DNA from: Myxococcota bacterium
GTDB lineage: Bacteria; Myxococcota_A; UBA9160; UBA6930
Assembly: GCA_028285625.1 (NCBI GenBank)
Contig: JANQOX010000001.1
Location: 186,001 to 250,000, forward strand
DNA length: 64,000 bases
Direction of reading: 5' to 3'
Shown: piece by piece, positions 16,818 through 23,514 of the stretch
How positions within the stretch are numbered: the first letter of the stretch is position 1
Layout of the letters: every line of letters starts with the position of its first letter
Notes under the pieces: model-generated
Databases searched by the model: none
What the model was told of the DNA's origin: nothing
The model's input: only the letters and a program-made list of their open reading frames with translations
Translations under genes and position numbers: made by a program

Positions 16818-17230
16818 TGCACCGCGTGCTCGACCTGCGCTTCCCGGCGGACGCCTGTGAGCTGCGGGCGGTCCGCAAGGCCGTCGAGCAGCAGGTGCTC
16901 GAAGCCGGGGCCGGGCAGGACTGCGCGCGGGACGTGGTGATGGCCGTGGACGAGGCCTGCCAGAACGTGATCCGCCACGCCTATGCCGGGGCCACGGGCG
17001 AGATCGTGCTCCAGATCGACCATCGGCCCGACGTCGGAGAGCTGGTCTTCTCGCTGATCGACTTCGCGCCGCGGGTCGATCCGGCCTCGATCCGCCCGCG
17101 CGACCTGGACGAGGTGCGCCCCGGCGGGATCGGTACCCACCTGATCCGCGAGGCCATGGATACCGTGGAGTATGTCGAGCCGCCGCCCGGCTGTGGCAAC
17201 CTGTTGCGCATGACGAAGCGGATCGCGTAG
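16817..17230 (+). CDS. RsbW/SpoIIAB-like serine kinase (HATPase_c)
   Basis: 137 residues. The ATG at 16817 shares one base with the phosphatase stop; a GTG directly before it would add one residue. The GHKL ATPase N-box is VDEACQNVIRHAY, and the G2 box is GGIGTHLIREAMD. The G1 region reads IDFAPRVDP, a form seen in RsbW-like proteins. It lacks the dimerisation domain of sensor kinases, so it should phosphorylate a STAS partner on serine and bind it or another target. The gene for the likely substrate begins four bases later. Confidence 0.9.
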   Translation: MHRVLDLRFPADACELRAVRKAVEQQVLEAGAGQDCARDVVMAVDEACQNVIRHAYAGATGEIVLQIDHRPDVGELVFSLIDFAPRVDPASIRPRDLDEVRPGGIGTHLIREAMDTVEYVEPPPGCGNLLRMTKRIA

Positions 17231-17233
17231 CCG

Positions 17234-17554
17234 GTGGAGCACGAAGTTCGGCGCGAGGCCGGCGGGCGCGTGGTATCGCTCTCGGGCGACATCGATCTCC
17301 AGCAGTCGCCGAAGGCGCGCGAGGTGCTGCTGGCCGCCGTGGGCCAGGGAGACCCGGTCGTGGTGGACCTGTCGGGCGTGGACTACATCGACAGCTCGGG
17401 GGTCGCGAGCCTGGTCGAGGCCTTCCAGCTGGCCAAGCGCGGCGGCGTCGCCTTCTCGCTGGCCGCGGTGCACCCCTCGGCCCTGCGCGTTCTGCAGCTC
17501 GCGCGCCTCGACCGCGTCTTCACGATCCACGAACAGGTCGCGGACGGGCTCTAG
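17234..17554 (+). CDS. STAS-domain protein (anti-sigma antagonist-like, or MlaB-like)
   Basis: 106 residues from a GTG. A single STAS domain with VVVDLSGVDYIDSSGVASL: Ser54/Ser55 are at the site phosphorylated in SpoIIAA and RsbV. The position is double-edged. It directly follows the RsbW-like kinase, as an RsbV would, and its stop overlaps the start of mlaE, as would a MlaB, the STAS subunit that binds MlaF in the Mla transporter. Both readings fit the sequence. If one protein does both jobs, kinase and phosphatase would set transporter activity. Confidence 0.9.
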   Translation: MEHEVRREAGGRVVSLSGDIDLQQSPKAREVLLAAVGQGDPVVVDLSGVDYIDSSGVASLVEAFQLAKRGGVAFSLAAVHPSALRVLQLARLDRVFTIHEQVADGL

Positions 17555-18369
17555 TGGCTGGCGTATCGGGAGGCACCGCGTCGGGCTGGCTCGAGCGGGT
17601 GGGTCGCGCCACCGTGCGTACTGCGGCCTCCATGGGCTTCGCGGTCTCGCTGGTCACCGACTCCGTCTATTGGCTGGTGATGGGCAAGCGCCGCGGGCAG
17701 CGCGTGCGACCCGCACCGGTGGCGGCCGAGATGATGGAGATCGGTGTCCGCGCGATCCCGATCGTGACGCTGCTCTCCGCGACGATCGGCGTGATGCTCG
17801 CGATCCAGGGCATCTACCAGCTGCGGCGCTTCGGGGCCGAGAGCCAGGTGGTGCTGGGCGTGGCCTTCGGCATGACGCGCGAGTTCGCGCCGCTCATCAC
17901 CGGCATCCTGGTGGCGGGCCGTTCGGGGTCGGCGCTCGCCGCGCGGCTGGGCACCATGACCATCAACCAGGAGGTCGATGCCCTGCGCGTGATGGGCATC
18001 CAGCCCGTGCGTTTTCTCGTGGTCCCGAGCCTGCTGGCCATGCTCGTGATGCTGCCCGCGCTGGTCGTCTGGGCCGATCTCGTTTCGCTGGCGGCTGCCG
18101 GGCTCTACGTGAGCGCCGAGCTGGGGATCACGCTCGAGTCGTACTTCCAGCAGACGCTGGCGCTGCTCGGCCCGGGCGACGTGGGCCACGGCCTGGCCAA
18201 GAGCGCCATCTTTGCCGTGCTGGTGACCGTGGTGGGGATCGTCGATGGCTCGTCGGTGGAGGGCGGCGCCGAGGGGGTGGGGCGCGTCACGACCCGGGCC
18301 GTGGTGCACGGGATCACGGCCATCGTGCTGGTGGACATGCTGTTCGCCCTGGTGACGACGCGGGTCTGA
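17554..18369 (+). CDS. mlaE: MlaE-family ABC transporter permease
   Basis: 271 residues; the GTG start overlaps the previous stop by one base. Family elements include FIGV-like core helices (IVTLLSATIGVMLAIQGI), MTREFAPLITGILVAGRSGSA, MTINQEVDALRVMGI and the TTRAVV segment near the end. About five or six transmembrane helices. It is the inner-membrane permease of an MCE transporter that moves phospholipids between the inner membrane and the periplasmic MCE protein. The ATPase, MCE and auxiliary lipoprotein genes follow with overlaps. Confidence 0.95.
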   Translation: MAGVSGGTASGWLERVGRATVRTAASMGFAVSLVTDSVYWLVMGKRRGQRVRPAPVAAEMMEIGVRAIPIVTLLSATIGVMLAIQGIYQLRRFGAESQVVLGVAFGMTREFAPLITGILVAGRSGSALAARLGTMTINQEVDALRVMGIQPVRFLVVPSLLAMLVMLPALVVWADLVSLAAAGLYVSAELGITLESYFQQTLALLGPGDVGHGLAKSAIFAVLVTVVGIVDGSSVEGGAEGVGRVTTRAVVHGITAIVLVDMLFALVTTRV

Positions 18370-19208
18370 TGGCGTCCCCCGAAGCACGAAACGCGCAGCG
18401 CGAGCCGGCGGCCGTGATCGAGGTGAGCGACCTCGTGACCCACTACGGCACGAGGGAGATCCTGCACGGGATCGACCTCGAGGTTCGCGCCGGCGAGATC
18501 ATGGTCATCATGGGCGGCAGCGGGTCGGGCAAGAGCACGCTGCTGCGGCACATGCTGGGGCTCGAGCGCGCCACGTCCGGCGCGATTCGCCTGCTGGGCG
18601 AGGACGTCTGTCAGATGGACGCGCGCGCGCTGGCCGCGCTCTCCCAGCGCATCGGCGTGGCCTTTCAGGGTGGGGCGCTCTTCAGCTCCATGACGGTCGG
18701 CGAGAACGTGATGCTCCCGCTTCGCGAGCACACCGAGCTCGATGCCGACACCATGGAGATCATGATGCGCATCAAGCTCGAGATCGTGAACCTCGCGGGC
18801 TACGAGCACTTGATGCCGTCGGAGCTGTCGGGCGGCATGATCAAGCGCGCGGCCTTTGCCCGCGCCACCATCATGGACCCGGTCGTCCTCTTCTGTGACG
18901 AGCCTTCGGCCGGGCTCGACCCGGTGGTGTCGCGTGCCCTCGACCAGTTGATCCTCGACCTGCGCGACGCCCTGGGCATGACCATCGTGGTGGTGACGCA
19001 CGAACTCGAGAGTGCCTTCGCCATCGCCGACCGCATCACGGTGCTCGACCAGGGCCACATCCTGTTGGTCGGAACGGTCGATGAGGTGCGCGGCAGCGAC
19101 GACGAGCGCGTGCAGGGCCTGCTCAACCGACGCTTCGAAGAGCCGGATCTCGACCCGGAGGCCTACCTGGCCCGGCTCACGGGGTCGGGCGAGGGGCCCC
19201 GCGCATGA
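18369..19208 (+). CDS. mlaF: MlaF-family ABC ATPase
   Basis: 279 residues, start overlapping the mlaE stop by one base. Walker A GGSGSGKST, a Q-loop at VAFQGG, signature LSGGM (typical of MlaF rather than the common LSGGQ), Walker B VLFCDEPSAGLDP and the switch histidine in VTHEL are all present. It powers the MlaE permease at the cytosolic face. The extra C-terminal segment after residue 245 could contact the partner subunit or the STAS protein. The stop overlaps the next start (ATGA). Confidence 0.95.
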   Translation: MASPEARNAQREPAAVIEVSDLVTHYGTREILHGIDLEVRAGEIMVIMGGSGSGKSTLLRHMLGLERATSGAIRLLGEDVCQMDARALAALSQRIGVAFQGGALFSSMTVGENVMLPLREHTELDADTMEIMMRIKLEIVNLAGYEHLMPSELSGGMIKRAAFARATIMDPVVLFCDEPSAGLDPVVSRALDQLILDLRDALGMTIVVVTHELESAFAIADRITVLDQGHILLVGTVDEVRGSDDERVQGLLNRRFEEPDLDPEAYLARLTGSGEGPRA

Positions 19209-20110
19209 AGGACGACACACGCAACTACGCCATCGTCGGTGGCTTCGTCGTCGCCATGGCGGTGGCCTTGGTGGTGTGGCTGGCGCTGCTCGCCGGCCGC
19301 ACGGGCGCCACCGACGACTACAGCATCGTGTACCGGAACGTGATCGGCCTCCAGAGCGGGGTCGAGATCCTGTATGAGGGCTTCCCGGTCGGGCACATCG
19401 AGGCCATCGAGCCGATCGATCGCGAGGGCGCGCGGTCCTTTCGGGTGCGGGTGTCGGTGAAGGCGGGCTGGCCCATCCCGGAAGACAGCGTGGCGGCCAT
19501 CACCGCGCCGGGGCTGCTCTCGTCGGTGGTGATCGACATCCGCGGCGGGACGTCCGAGACACCGCTCGCGCCGGGCTCGGAGATCACGGGCGAAGAAGCC
19601 GCGGACCTGTTCGCCGCGGTCAATCGCGTGGCCAGCGAGGCCATGCACGTGATCGAGCACGACATCACGCCGCTGTTGCACGACCTCGGCGAGCGGACGC
19701 CCGCGATCCTCACGAACGTCGAGCAGACCACCGAGGCGCTGGACCAGGCGGCCGTGAACCTGGCCGAACTGCTCGGCCCGGCGAACGCGTCGCACGTCTC
19801 GCGGATCCTCGGCAATCTGGACGGCGCCTCGTCGCAGACCGAGACCCTGGTGGGCGACCTGGCGCAAACCCGCGAGCGCGTGGACCAGTTGATCACCCGC
19901 GTCGACGGACTCGTGGAGACGCAGTCGGGCGAACTGGCCGAAGCCATGGCGGCGCTCAACCAGAGCCTCGAGGCGGCGGCGCGCCACATGGACGCCATCG
20001 CCGCCAACCTCGAGGACACGACGCGCAACCTGAGCGAGGCCTCCGGGCAGGTCCGCGGCGACCCGAGCCTCTTGATTCGGGGCCGTTCGGGTGGAGAGGA
20101 CCCGCAGTGA
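19205..20110 (+). CDS. mlaD: MCE-family lipid-binding protein (MlaD-like)
   Basis: 301 residues. One N-terminal membrane helix (about 9-29) anchors it to the inner membrane. A single MCE domain follows (about 38-115, with GLQSGVEILYEGFPVGHIEAI and PGLLSSVVIDI). The rest is a long alpha-helical region rich in heptads, longer than in E. coli MlaD, which could build a tube or needle towards the outer membrane as in PqiB- or YebT-type proteins. It receives lipid from MlaE. The start overlaps mlaF by four bases. Confidence 0.94.
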   Translation: MKDDTRNYAIVGGFVVAMAVALVVWLALLAGRTGATDDYSIVYRNVIGLQSGVEILYEGFPVGHIEAIEPIDREGARSFRVRVSVKAGWPIPEDSVAAITAPGLLSSVVIDIRGGTSETPLAPGSEITGEEAADLFAAVNRVASEAMHVIEHDITPLLHDLGERTPAILTNVEQTTEALDQAAVNLAELLGPANASHVSRILGNLDGASSQTETLVGDLAQTRERVDQLITRVDGLVETQSGELAEAMAALNQSLEAAARHMDAIAANLEDTTRNLSEASGQVRGDPSLLIRGRSGGEDPQ

Positions 20111-20697
20111 ACCGGGCGCGCCTCGCAGCCCTGGCGTTGATCGCGCTCTTGGCCGGGCTCGCCTGCGCGAGCGGGCCGGCGCCACGCGATCACTTCTACC
20201 ACCTGGTGGTGCCCGGGCCGTCGGGCGAGGGCCCCGCGCTGATCGAGGGTGGGCTCGAAGTCGAACGGCTCCGGGCCGCGGCGACCACCCGGGGGCGAGC
20301 GCTGCTGCACAGCCGGGGCGACGGCGTCGAGGTCACGCCGTACCGCCATCACCTCTGGACCGACCCGCCGACGCTGCTCGCCCAGCGCGAGATCGCGCGC
20401 TGGCTCGGCGCGCGGGGCGTCGCGAGCCCGGTGACGACGACCGAGATGCGCGCTCCTGCGGGCCATGTGCTTCGTGGCCGGATCGACCGCTTCGAACACC
20501 GGCCCGACGAGGGCGTCGTGCGCATCGACGTCTCGCTGGCCATCACGCGCATCGATCCGATGACGCAGGTGGTCCACGGCCGGTTCGCCTTCGACGAGCC
20601 CACCGAGGGCGACTCGCCCGAGGCGGCGGCCGAGGCCCTGGGCCGCGCCCTGGGCCGTGCGCTCGAGGGGTTCGTGGCGCAGTGGAAGGGGGCGTGA
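20107..20697 (+). CDS. ABC-type transport auxiliary lipoprotein (PqiC/YmbA-like)
   Basis: 196 residues; the GTG start overlaps the mlaD stop (GTGA). The signal ends in LAGLACASG, a lipoprotein box, so it is lipid-anchored, probably in the outer membrane. The body follows the ABC_trans_aux pattern: FYHLVVPGP, GLEVERL, a YRHHLWTDPP segment and a C-terminal amphipathic region. In Pqi systems this lipoprotein is the outer-membrane partner of the MCE protein. It closes the operon; the next gene is convergent. Confidence 0.85.
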   Translation: MNRARLAALALIALLAGLACASGPAPRDHFYHLVVPGPSGEGPALIEGGLEVERLRAAATTRGRALLHSRGDGVEVTPYRHHLWTDPPTLLAQREIARWLGARGVASPVTTTEMRAPAGHVLRGRIDRFEHRPDEGVVRIDVSLAITRIDPMTQVVHGRFAFDEPTEGDSPEAAAEALGRALGRALEGFVAQWKGA

Positions 20698-20725
20698 CCC
20701 GCCCGTGGCGGCGGACCGGGCGCCA

Positions 20726-21508
20726 TCAGCCGCGCTTGCGGAGCTTCCAGACCTGCTCGGTGGGATAGCTGCGCGCCCAGTCGGCGGTGGTGTAGAACTT
20801 CACCTCGCTTCCGCCCTGGGGCGAGCGCAGCTCGTGGTAGTCGACCACGTCGAAGCCGACCCGGTCGAAGAGCCGCCACCATTCGCCCGTCGGCAGGTTG
20901 AACTCGGTGCCGGTGCTGCCGTCGGGCTCGCTCCAATCGATGCGGTGCATGCCGAACCAGGCTTGTCGCAACGTGCGGTCCACGGGTGCGTCGGACTGGA
21001 GGTCCTGGCAGAGGCTCGCGAGGGGGTGGTTGCCGAGAAAGACGAGCTCGCCTCCAGGCACCAGCAGCCGCCATGCCTCGGGGATCCAGAGGTAGGGGTC
21101 GGCCCAGATCGCGGCACCGTACTCCGAGATCGCAAAGTCGAATGAGCCGTCGGCCTTGGGGACGGTCTCGGCGTTGCCGTGGATCAGCTCGATCTCGATC
21201 TCGTGTTCGGCGGCAAGGCGCGTGGCCGTCGCGAGCTGGGCCTCGGAGTTGTCGATGCCCACGGGCCGTGCGCCGCGCCGTGCGAGCCAGCACGACACGT
21301 AGCCCGTGCCGCAGCCCAGCTCGATGCTGCGCATCCCACTCATGTCGTCGGGAAGCAGACCGAGCTCGGACTCGGGGATCTGCCAGATTCCCCAGCGAGG
21401 CTCCTGGCGCCAGCCGCGCTCTCCGGAGGAGACCCAGTCGGGTGCCGAGGTGTCCCAGAGCACGCGATTGCGCAGGACGTAGTCGGGGAGTTCGTTCGGG
21501 TCGGGCAT
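20726..21508 (-). CDS. class I SAM-dependent methyltransferase
   Basis: 260 residues from the ATG at 21508, with GGAGG upstream. Motif I is IELGCGTGYVSCWLARRG, followed by PVGIDNSEAQL and a motif IV region FDFAISEYGAAIW. It belongs to the Methyltransf_11/25 type that acts on small molecules. The N-terminal NRVLWDTSAPDWV is shared by many methyltransferases of this group. It is divergent from a small gene at 21653, with an inverted repeat between them. Substrate unknown. Confidence 0.87.
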   Translation of the reverse strand: MPDPNELPDYVLRNRVLWDTSAPDWVSSGERGWRQEPRWGIWQIPESELGLLPDDMSGMRSIELGCGTGYVSCWLARRGARPVGIDNSEAQLATATRLAAEHEIEIELIHGNAETVPKADGSFDFAISEYGAAIWADPYLWIPEAWRLLVPGGELVFLGNHPLASLCQDLQSDAPVDRTLRQAWFGMHRIDWSEPDGSTGTEFNLPTGEWWRLFDRVGFDVVDYHELRSPQGGSEVKFYTTADWARSYPTEQVWKLRKRG

Positions 21509-21588
21509 GGGGCCTCCGGCAGGCCGCCGAGTATGGCACGCGTACCCCGCGGACGGCTCCACGGGTCTCCTGTCGCGGCACCGGCGAA

Positions 21589-21609
21589 GTGTGACCGGGC
21601 CTGTCACAC
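21589..21609. promoter_or_regulatory. perfect inverted repeat, possible operator
   Basis: GTGTGAC, seven bases, GTCACAC: a perfect 7-bp inverted repeat in the 144-base space between two divergent genes, 80 bases from one start and 44 from the other. It looks like a dimeric regulator site. The half-site spacing differs from that of CRP. A short RNA hairpin is an alternative. Confidence 0.45.
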
Positions 21610-21652
21610 CCGGGGCCGAGGATGGGCGTATCGAGAAGGGGAGGGCCTGAAC

Positions 21653-22009
21653 ATGTCGCGTCGATCGTCTCCGACACCCCATTGCCTGCGCCCGCCGGTG
21701 CTCGGCCCGCGAGGACCCGAAGCCTGGGAGGATCGGCTGGCCGCCCGGGGCGAAGTCGCACGGGCACCCGAAGCCCAAGGGCCGGGTTGGGTCACACAGC
21801 GGCTGGCCGTGCCTGCGGACGTGATGGCGAGTCTGCGCGTCGCGGCGGCACGGCCCGAGTTGGTCGGCGACCACCACTGGCGCGCCCTCGAGGACCGCCT
21901 AGAGCGCTACGTCATGCGCAAGGTACCCCCGCGCGTACAGGGCCTTCGCATCGGGTTCGACGCCTCCGCGCACCAGGTCGTGGTCCACTTCGAAACGCCC
22001 TCGGCCTAG
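21653..22009 (+). CDS. hypothetical protein
   Basis: 118 residues from the ATG at 21653, preceded by AAGGGGAGGG. There is no signal peptide or membrane segment. The protein is basic at the N-terminus, with a helical middle (ADVMASLRVAAARP) and a beta-rich end (GLRIGFDASAHQVVVHFE). I do not recognise it. It is divergent from the methyltransferase and may share its operator. Codon use is like that of the neighbours, so it is probably a real gene. Confidence 0.5.
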   Translation: MSRRSSPTPHCLRPPVLGPRGPEAWEDRLAARGEVARAPEAQGPGWVTQRLAVPADVMASLRVAAARPELVGDHHWRALEDRLERYVMRKVPPRVQGLRIGFDASAHQVVVHFETPSA

Positions 22010-22052
22010 CCGCCGGCGCCGTACGCGGAGGGCCTTGGGTCGTGCGCTTCGT

Positions 22053-22442
22053 CTACTCGGCCTGGAGCGTCGTCTGGATGGTCTCGTTCACCAGACAGCG
22101 CGTGGGGCCGTGGAGCGCCTCGAAGGGAAACGACATCAACACCGCGGCCTGCGCGCTCTGGGCGAGGCGTCGATCGCGCCAGGAGAGCAGTTCGTAGCCC
22201 ACCAGCATGCCGCCGCCCTCGATGCGCAGCCGCATCACCACCTGCTGGCCGAGCACGACGTCGTCGACGGGCAGCACCCACGCCTTCATCACGCGGTTCT
22301 GAAGGCGCTCGAGGTAGGAGACCACCTCGGGGCGTTCGAAGCAGGAGGGGGGCGCCGCTGCGGGCTCGGCGCTCGCCGCTCGCCCGAGAACGCCAAATCC
22401 GGCCCCGAGTCCGAGTGCCAGCAAGAGCGTCGCGAGCCTCAC
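22053..22442 (-). CDS. secreted TonB/TolA C-terminal-like protein
   Basis: 129 residues from a GTG at 22442, chosen because a signal peptide then starts at once (VRLATLLLALGLGAG) and ends near ASAEP; there is no clear ribosome-binding site. The mature part (YLERLQNRVMKAWVLP, VVMRLRIEGGGMLVGYELL, a helix and FPF) has the beta-alpha pattern of TonB/TolA C-terminal domains, with two cysteines that could pair. It lacks the long proline-rich or helical arm and the N-terminal anchor of true TonB or TolA, so it is a free periplasmic domain. Confidence 0.6.
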   Translation of the reverse strand: MRLATLLLALGLGAGFGVLGRAASAEPAAAPPSCFERPEVVSYLERLQNRVMKAWVLPVDDVVLGQQVVMRLRIEGGGMLVGYELLSWRDRRLAQSAQAAVLMSFPFEALHGPTRCLVNETIQTTLQAE

Positions 22443-22630
22443 GGCGACGAAAGCTAGCGGAGCCCGGTGCGGCCCACGGCGTGGTGCGCGCCCGTTGCCT
22501 TGCTGCCGGTCGCCTCCGCGGCCTCTCGGCACCGGGTCCGCACGGGTGCAGCCATGGGCCTGCACCCGGCCTCCAGGCTGGCTTCATCCGCCAGAGCGAG
22601 GGGCCGATGAACATTCCTGGCAGCTCCTGC

Positions 22631-22673
22631 GTATCACCCTCGACGTCCCGAGACCCTGGGTATCACCCTCGAC
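22631..22673 (+). repeat. 14-bp direct repeat upstream of LysM gene
   Basis: GTATCACCCTCGAC occurs exactly twice (22631-22644 and 22660-22673), 29 bases apart, ending 12 bases before the ATG at 22686. Two in-phase sites on the same DNA face would suit a regulator. Recent slippage is the other explanation. Confidence 0.5.
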
Positions 22674-22685
22674 CCCCATTAGAGG

Positions 22686-23471
22686 ATGGCCGTGGCGCAC
22701 GACGGCTCGACCAGCCGCTTCTTCGACGAATCCTGGCTCGCGGGCTGGGGGCGCGCTCCGGAGCCGCCTCCGACGCGGCTCGAGCGGTGGCTCGGGCGCG
22801 CGCGCCCCGCGCCGACGCCGTGGTATCGGCGGCCGTGGTCCGAGCCCCCGGCGAAGCCGCCTTGGCATGCGCGATTCGCCACGCCCGCGGGCACGCCCGG
22901 AGCGTCCGCAGGGTTCGCACGGCCGATGTGCCCGCGGCCCCTCCGCGACCGGGTGCCGGCGCTCGGCGACCGGATGCCGGAGCTTCGCGGCCGGGTGCAG
23001 GCGGTCGACGATGCGCTCGCGCCGGCCCGTGCGGCGGCGCGGCGTCTGCCGGTGCTGCGCGCGTTCGGGGTGCCGCTGTTGATGGGCGTCTTCTTCTCCC
23101 TGGTGTCGCTGGTGGTTGGCGCCGACCTGGTGGGGCGCGTTCGGGCGTGGCTTCCGCATCGCACGCACGTGGTGCAGCCCGGCGAGTCCCTTTCGGCGAT
23201 TGCCGCACAGTACGGCGTGGCCGACTGGCGCGATCTCTACGGGGCGGGCGACAACGCGCGCCGCTTCGAGAACCCCAACGCCATCCCGGCGGGCTCGAGA
23301 CTCGACCTGCCGTACGGGGCGAGCCTGCCCTGGCGGCTGCCGCTGCTCATGGCCCGCGACGTCGGCGCCATGCAACGATCGCTGTGTGCCACGCTGTCCG
23401 ACGTGCGCGTGGCCGGTTGGCAGGGCAACCTGCGACTGTGCGCGGGCCCCGGCGTGTCCACCAGCAGGTGA
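22686..23471 (+). CDS. LysM-domain membrane protein
   Basis: 261 residues. The N-terminal 120 residues are proline- and arginine-rich and probably cytosolic. One transmembrane helix follows (about residues 124-148), then a LysM domain (HVVQPGESLSAIAAQYGV to NAIPAGSRLDLP), which binds N-acetylglucosamine chains of peptidoglycan in the periplasm. The next gene, 43 bases downstream, is a SEDS-PBP fusion. This protein may therefore tether or regulate that cell-wall synthase, much as LysM proteins accompany division or elongation machinery elsewhere. That link is inference from position. Confidence 0.78.
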   Translation: MAVAHDGSTSRFFDESWLAGWGRAPEPPPTRLERWLGRARPAPTPWYRRPWSEPPAKPPWHARFATPAGTPGASAGFARPMCPRPLRDRVPALGDRMPELRGRVQAVDDALAPARAAARRLPVLRAFGVPLLMGVFFSLVSLVVGADLVGRVRAWLPHRTHVVQPGESLSAIAAQYGVADWRDLYGAGDNARRFENPNAIPAGSRLDLPYGASLPWRLPLLMARDVGAMQRSLCATLSDVRVAGWQGNLRLCAGPGVSTSR

Positions 23472-23514
23472 GACGGCTCGACGATCGCCCGCACGCGGCC
23501 GGGCGCCCGCGCGC

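Noticed and set aside
17234-17554. Firm call as anti-sigma antagonist
   Set aside because: No sigma factor gene is present, and its position before mlaE fits MlaB equally well, so the call was left open.
21589-21609. CRP-type site
   Set aside because: TGTGA and TCACA are separated by nine bases here, not six as in CRP sites.
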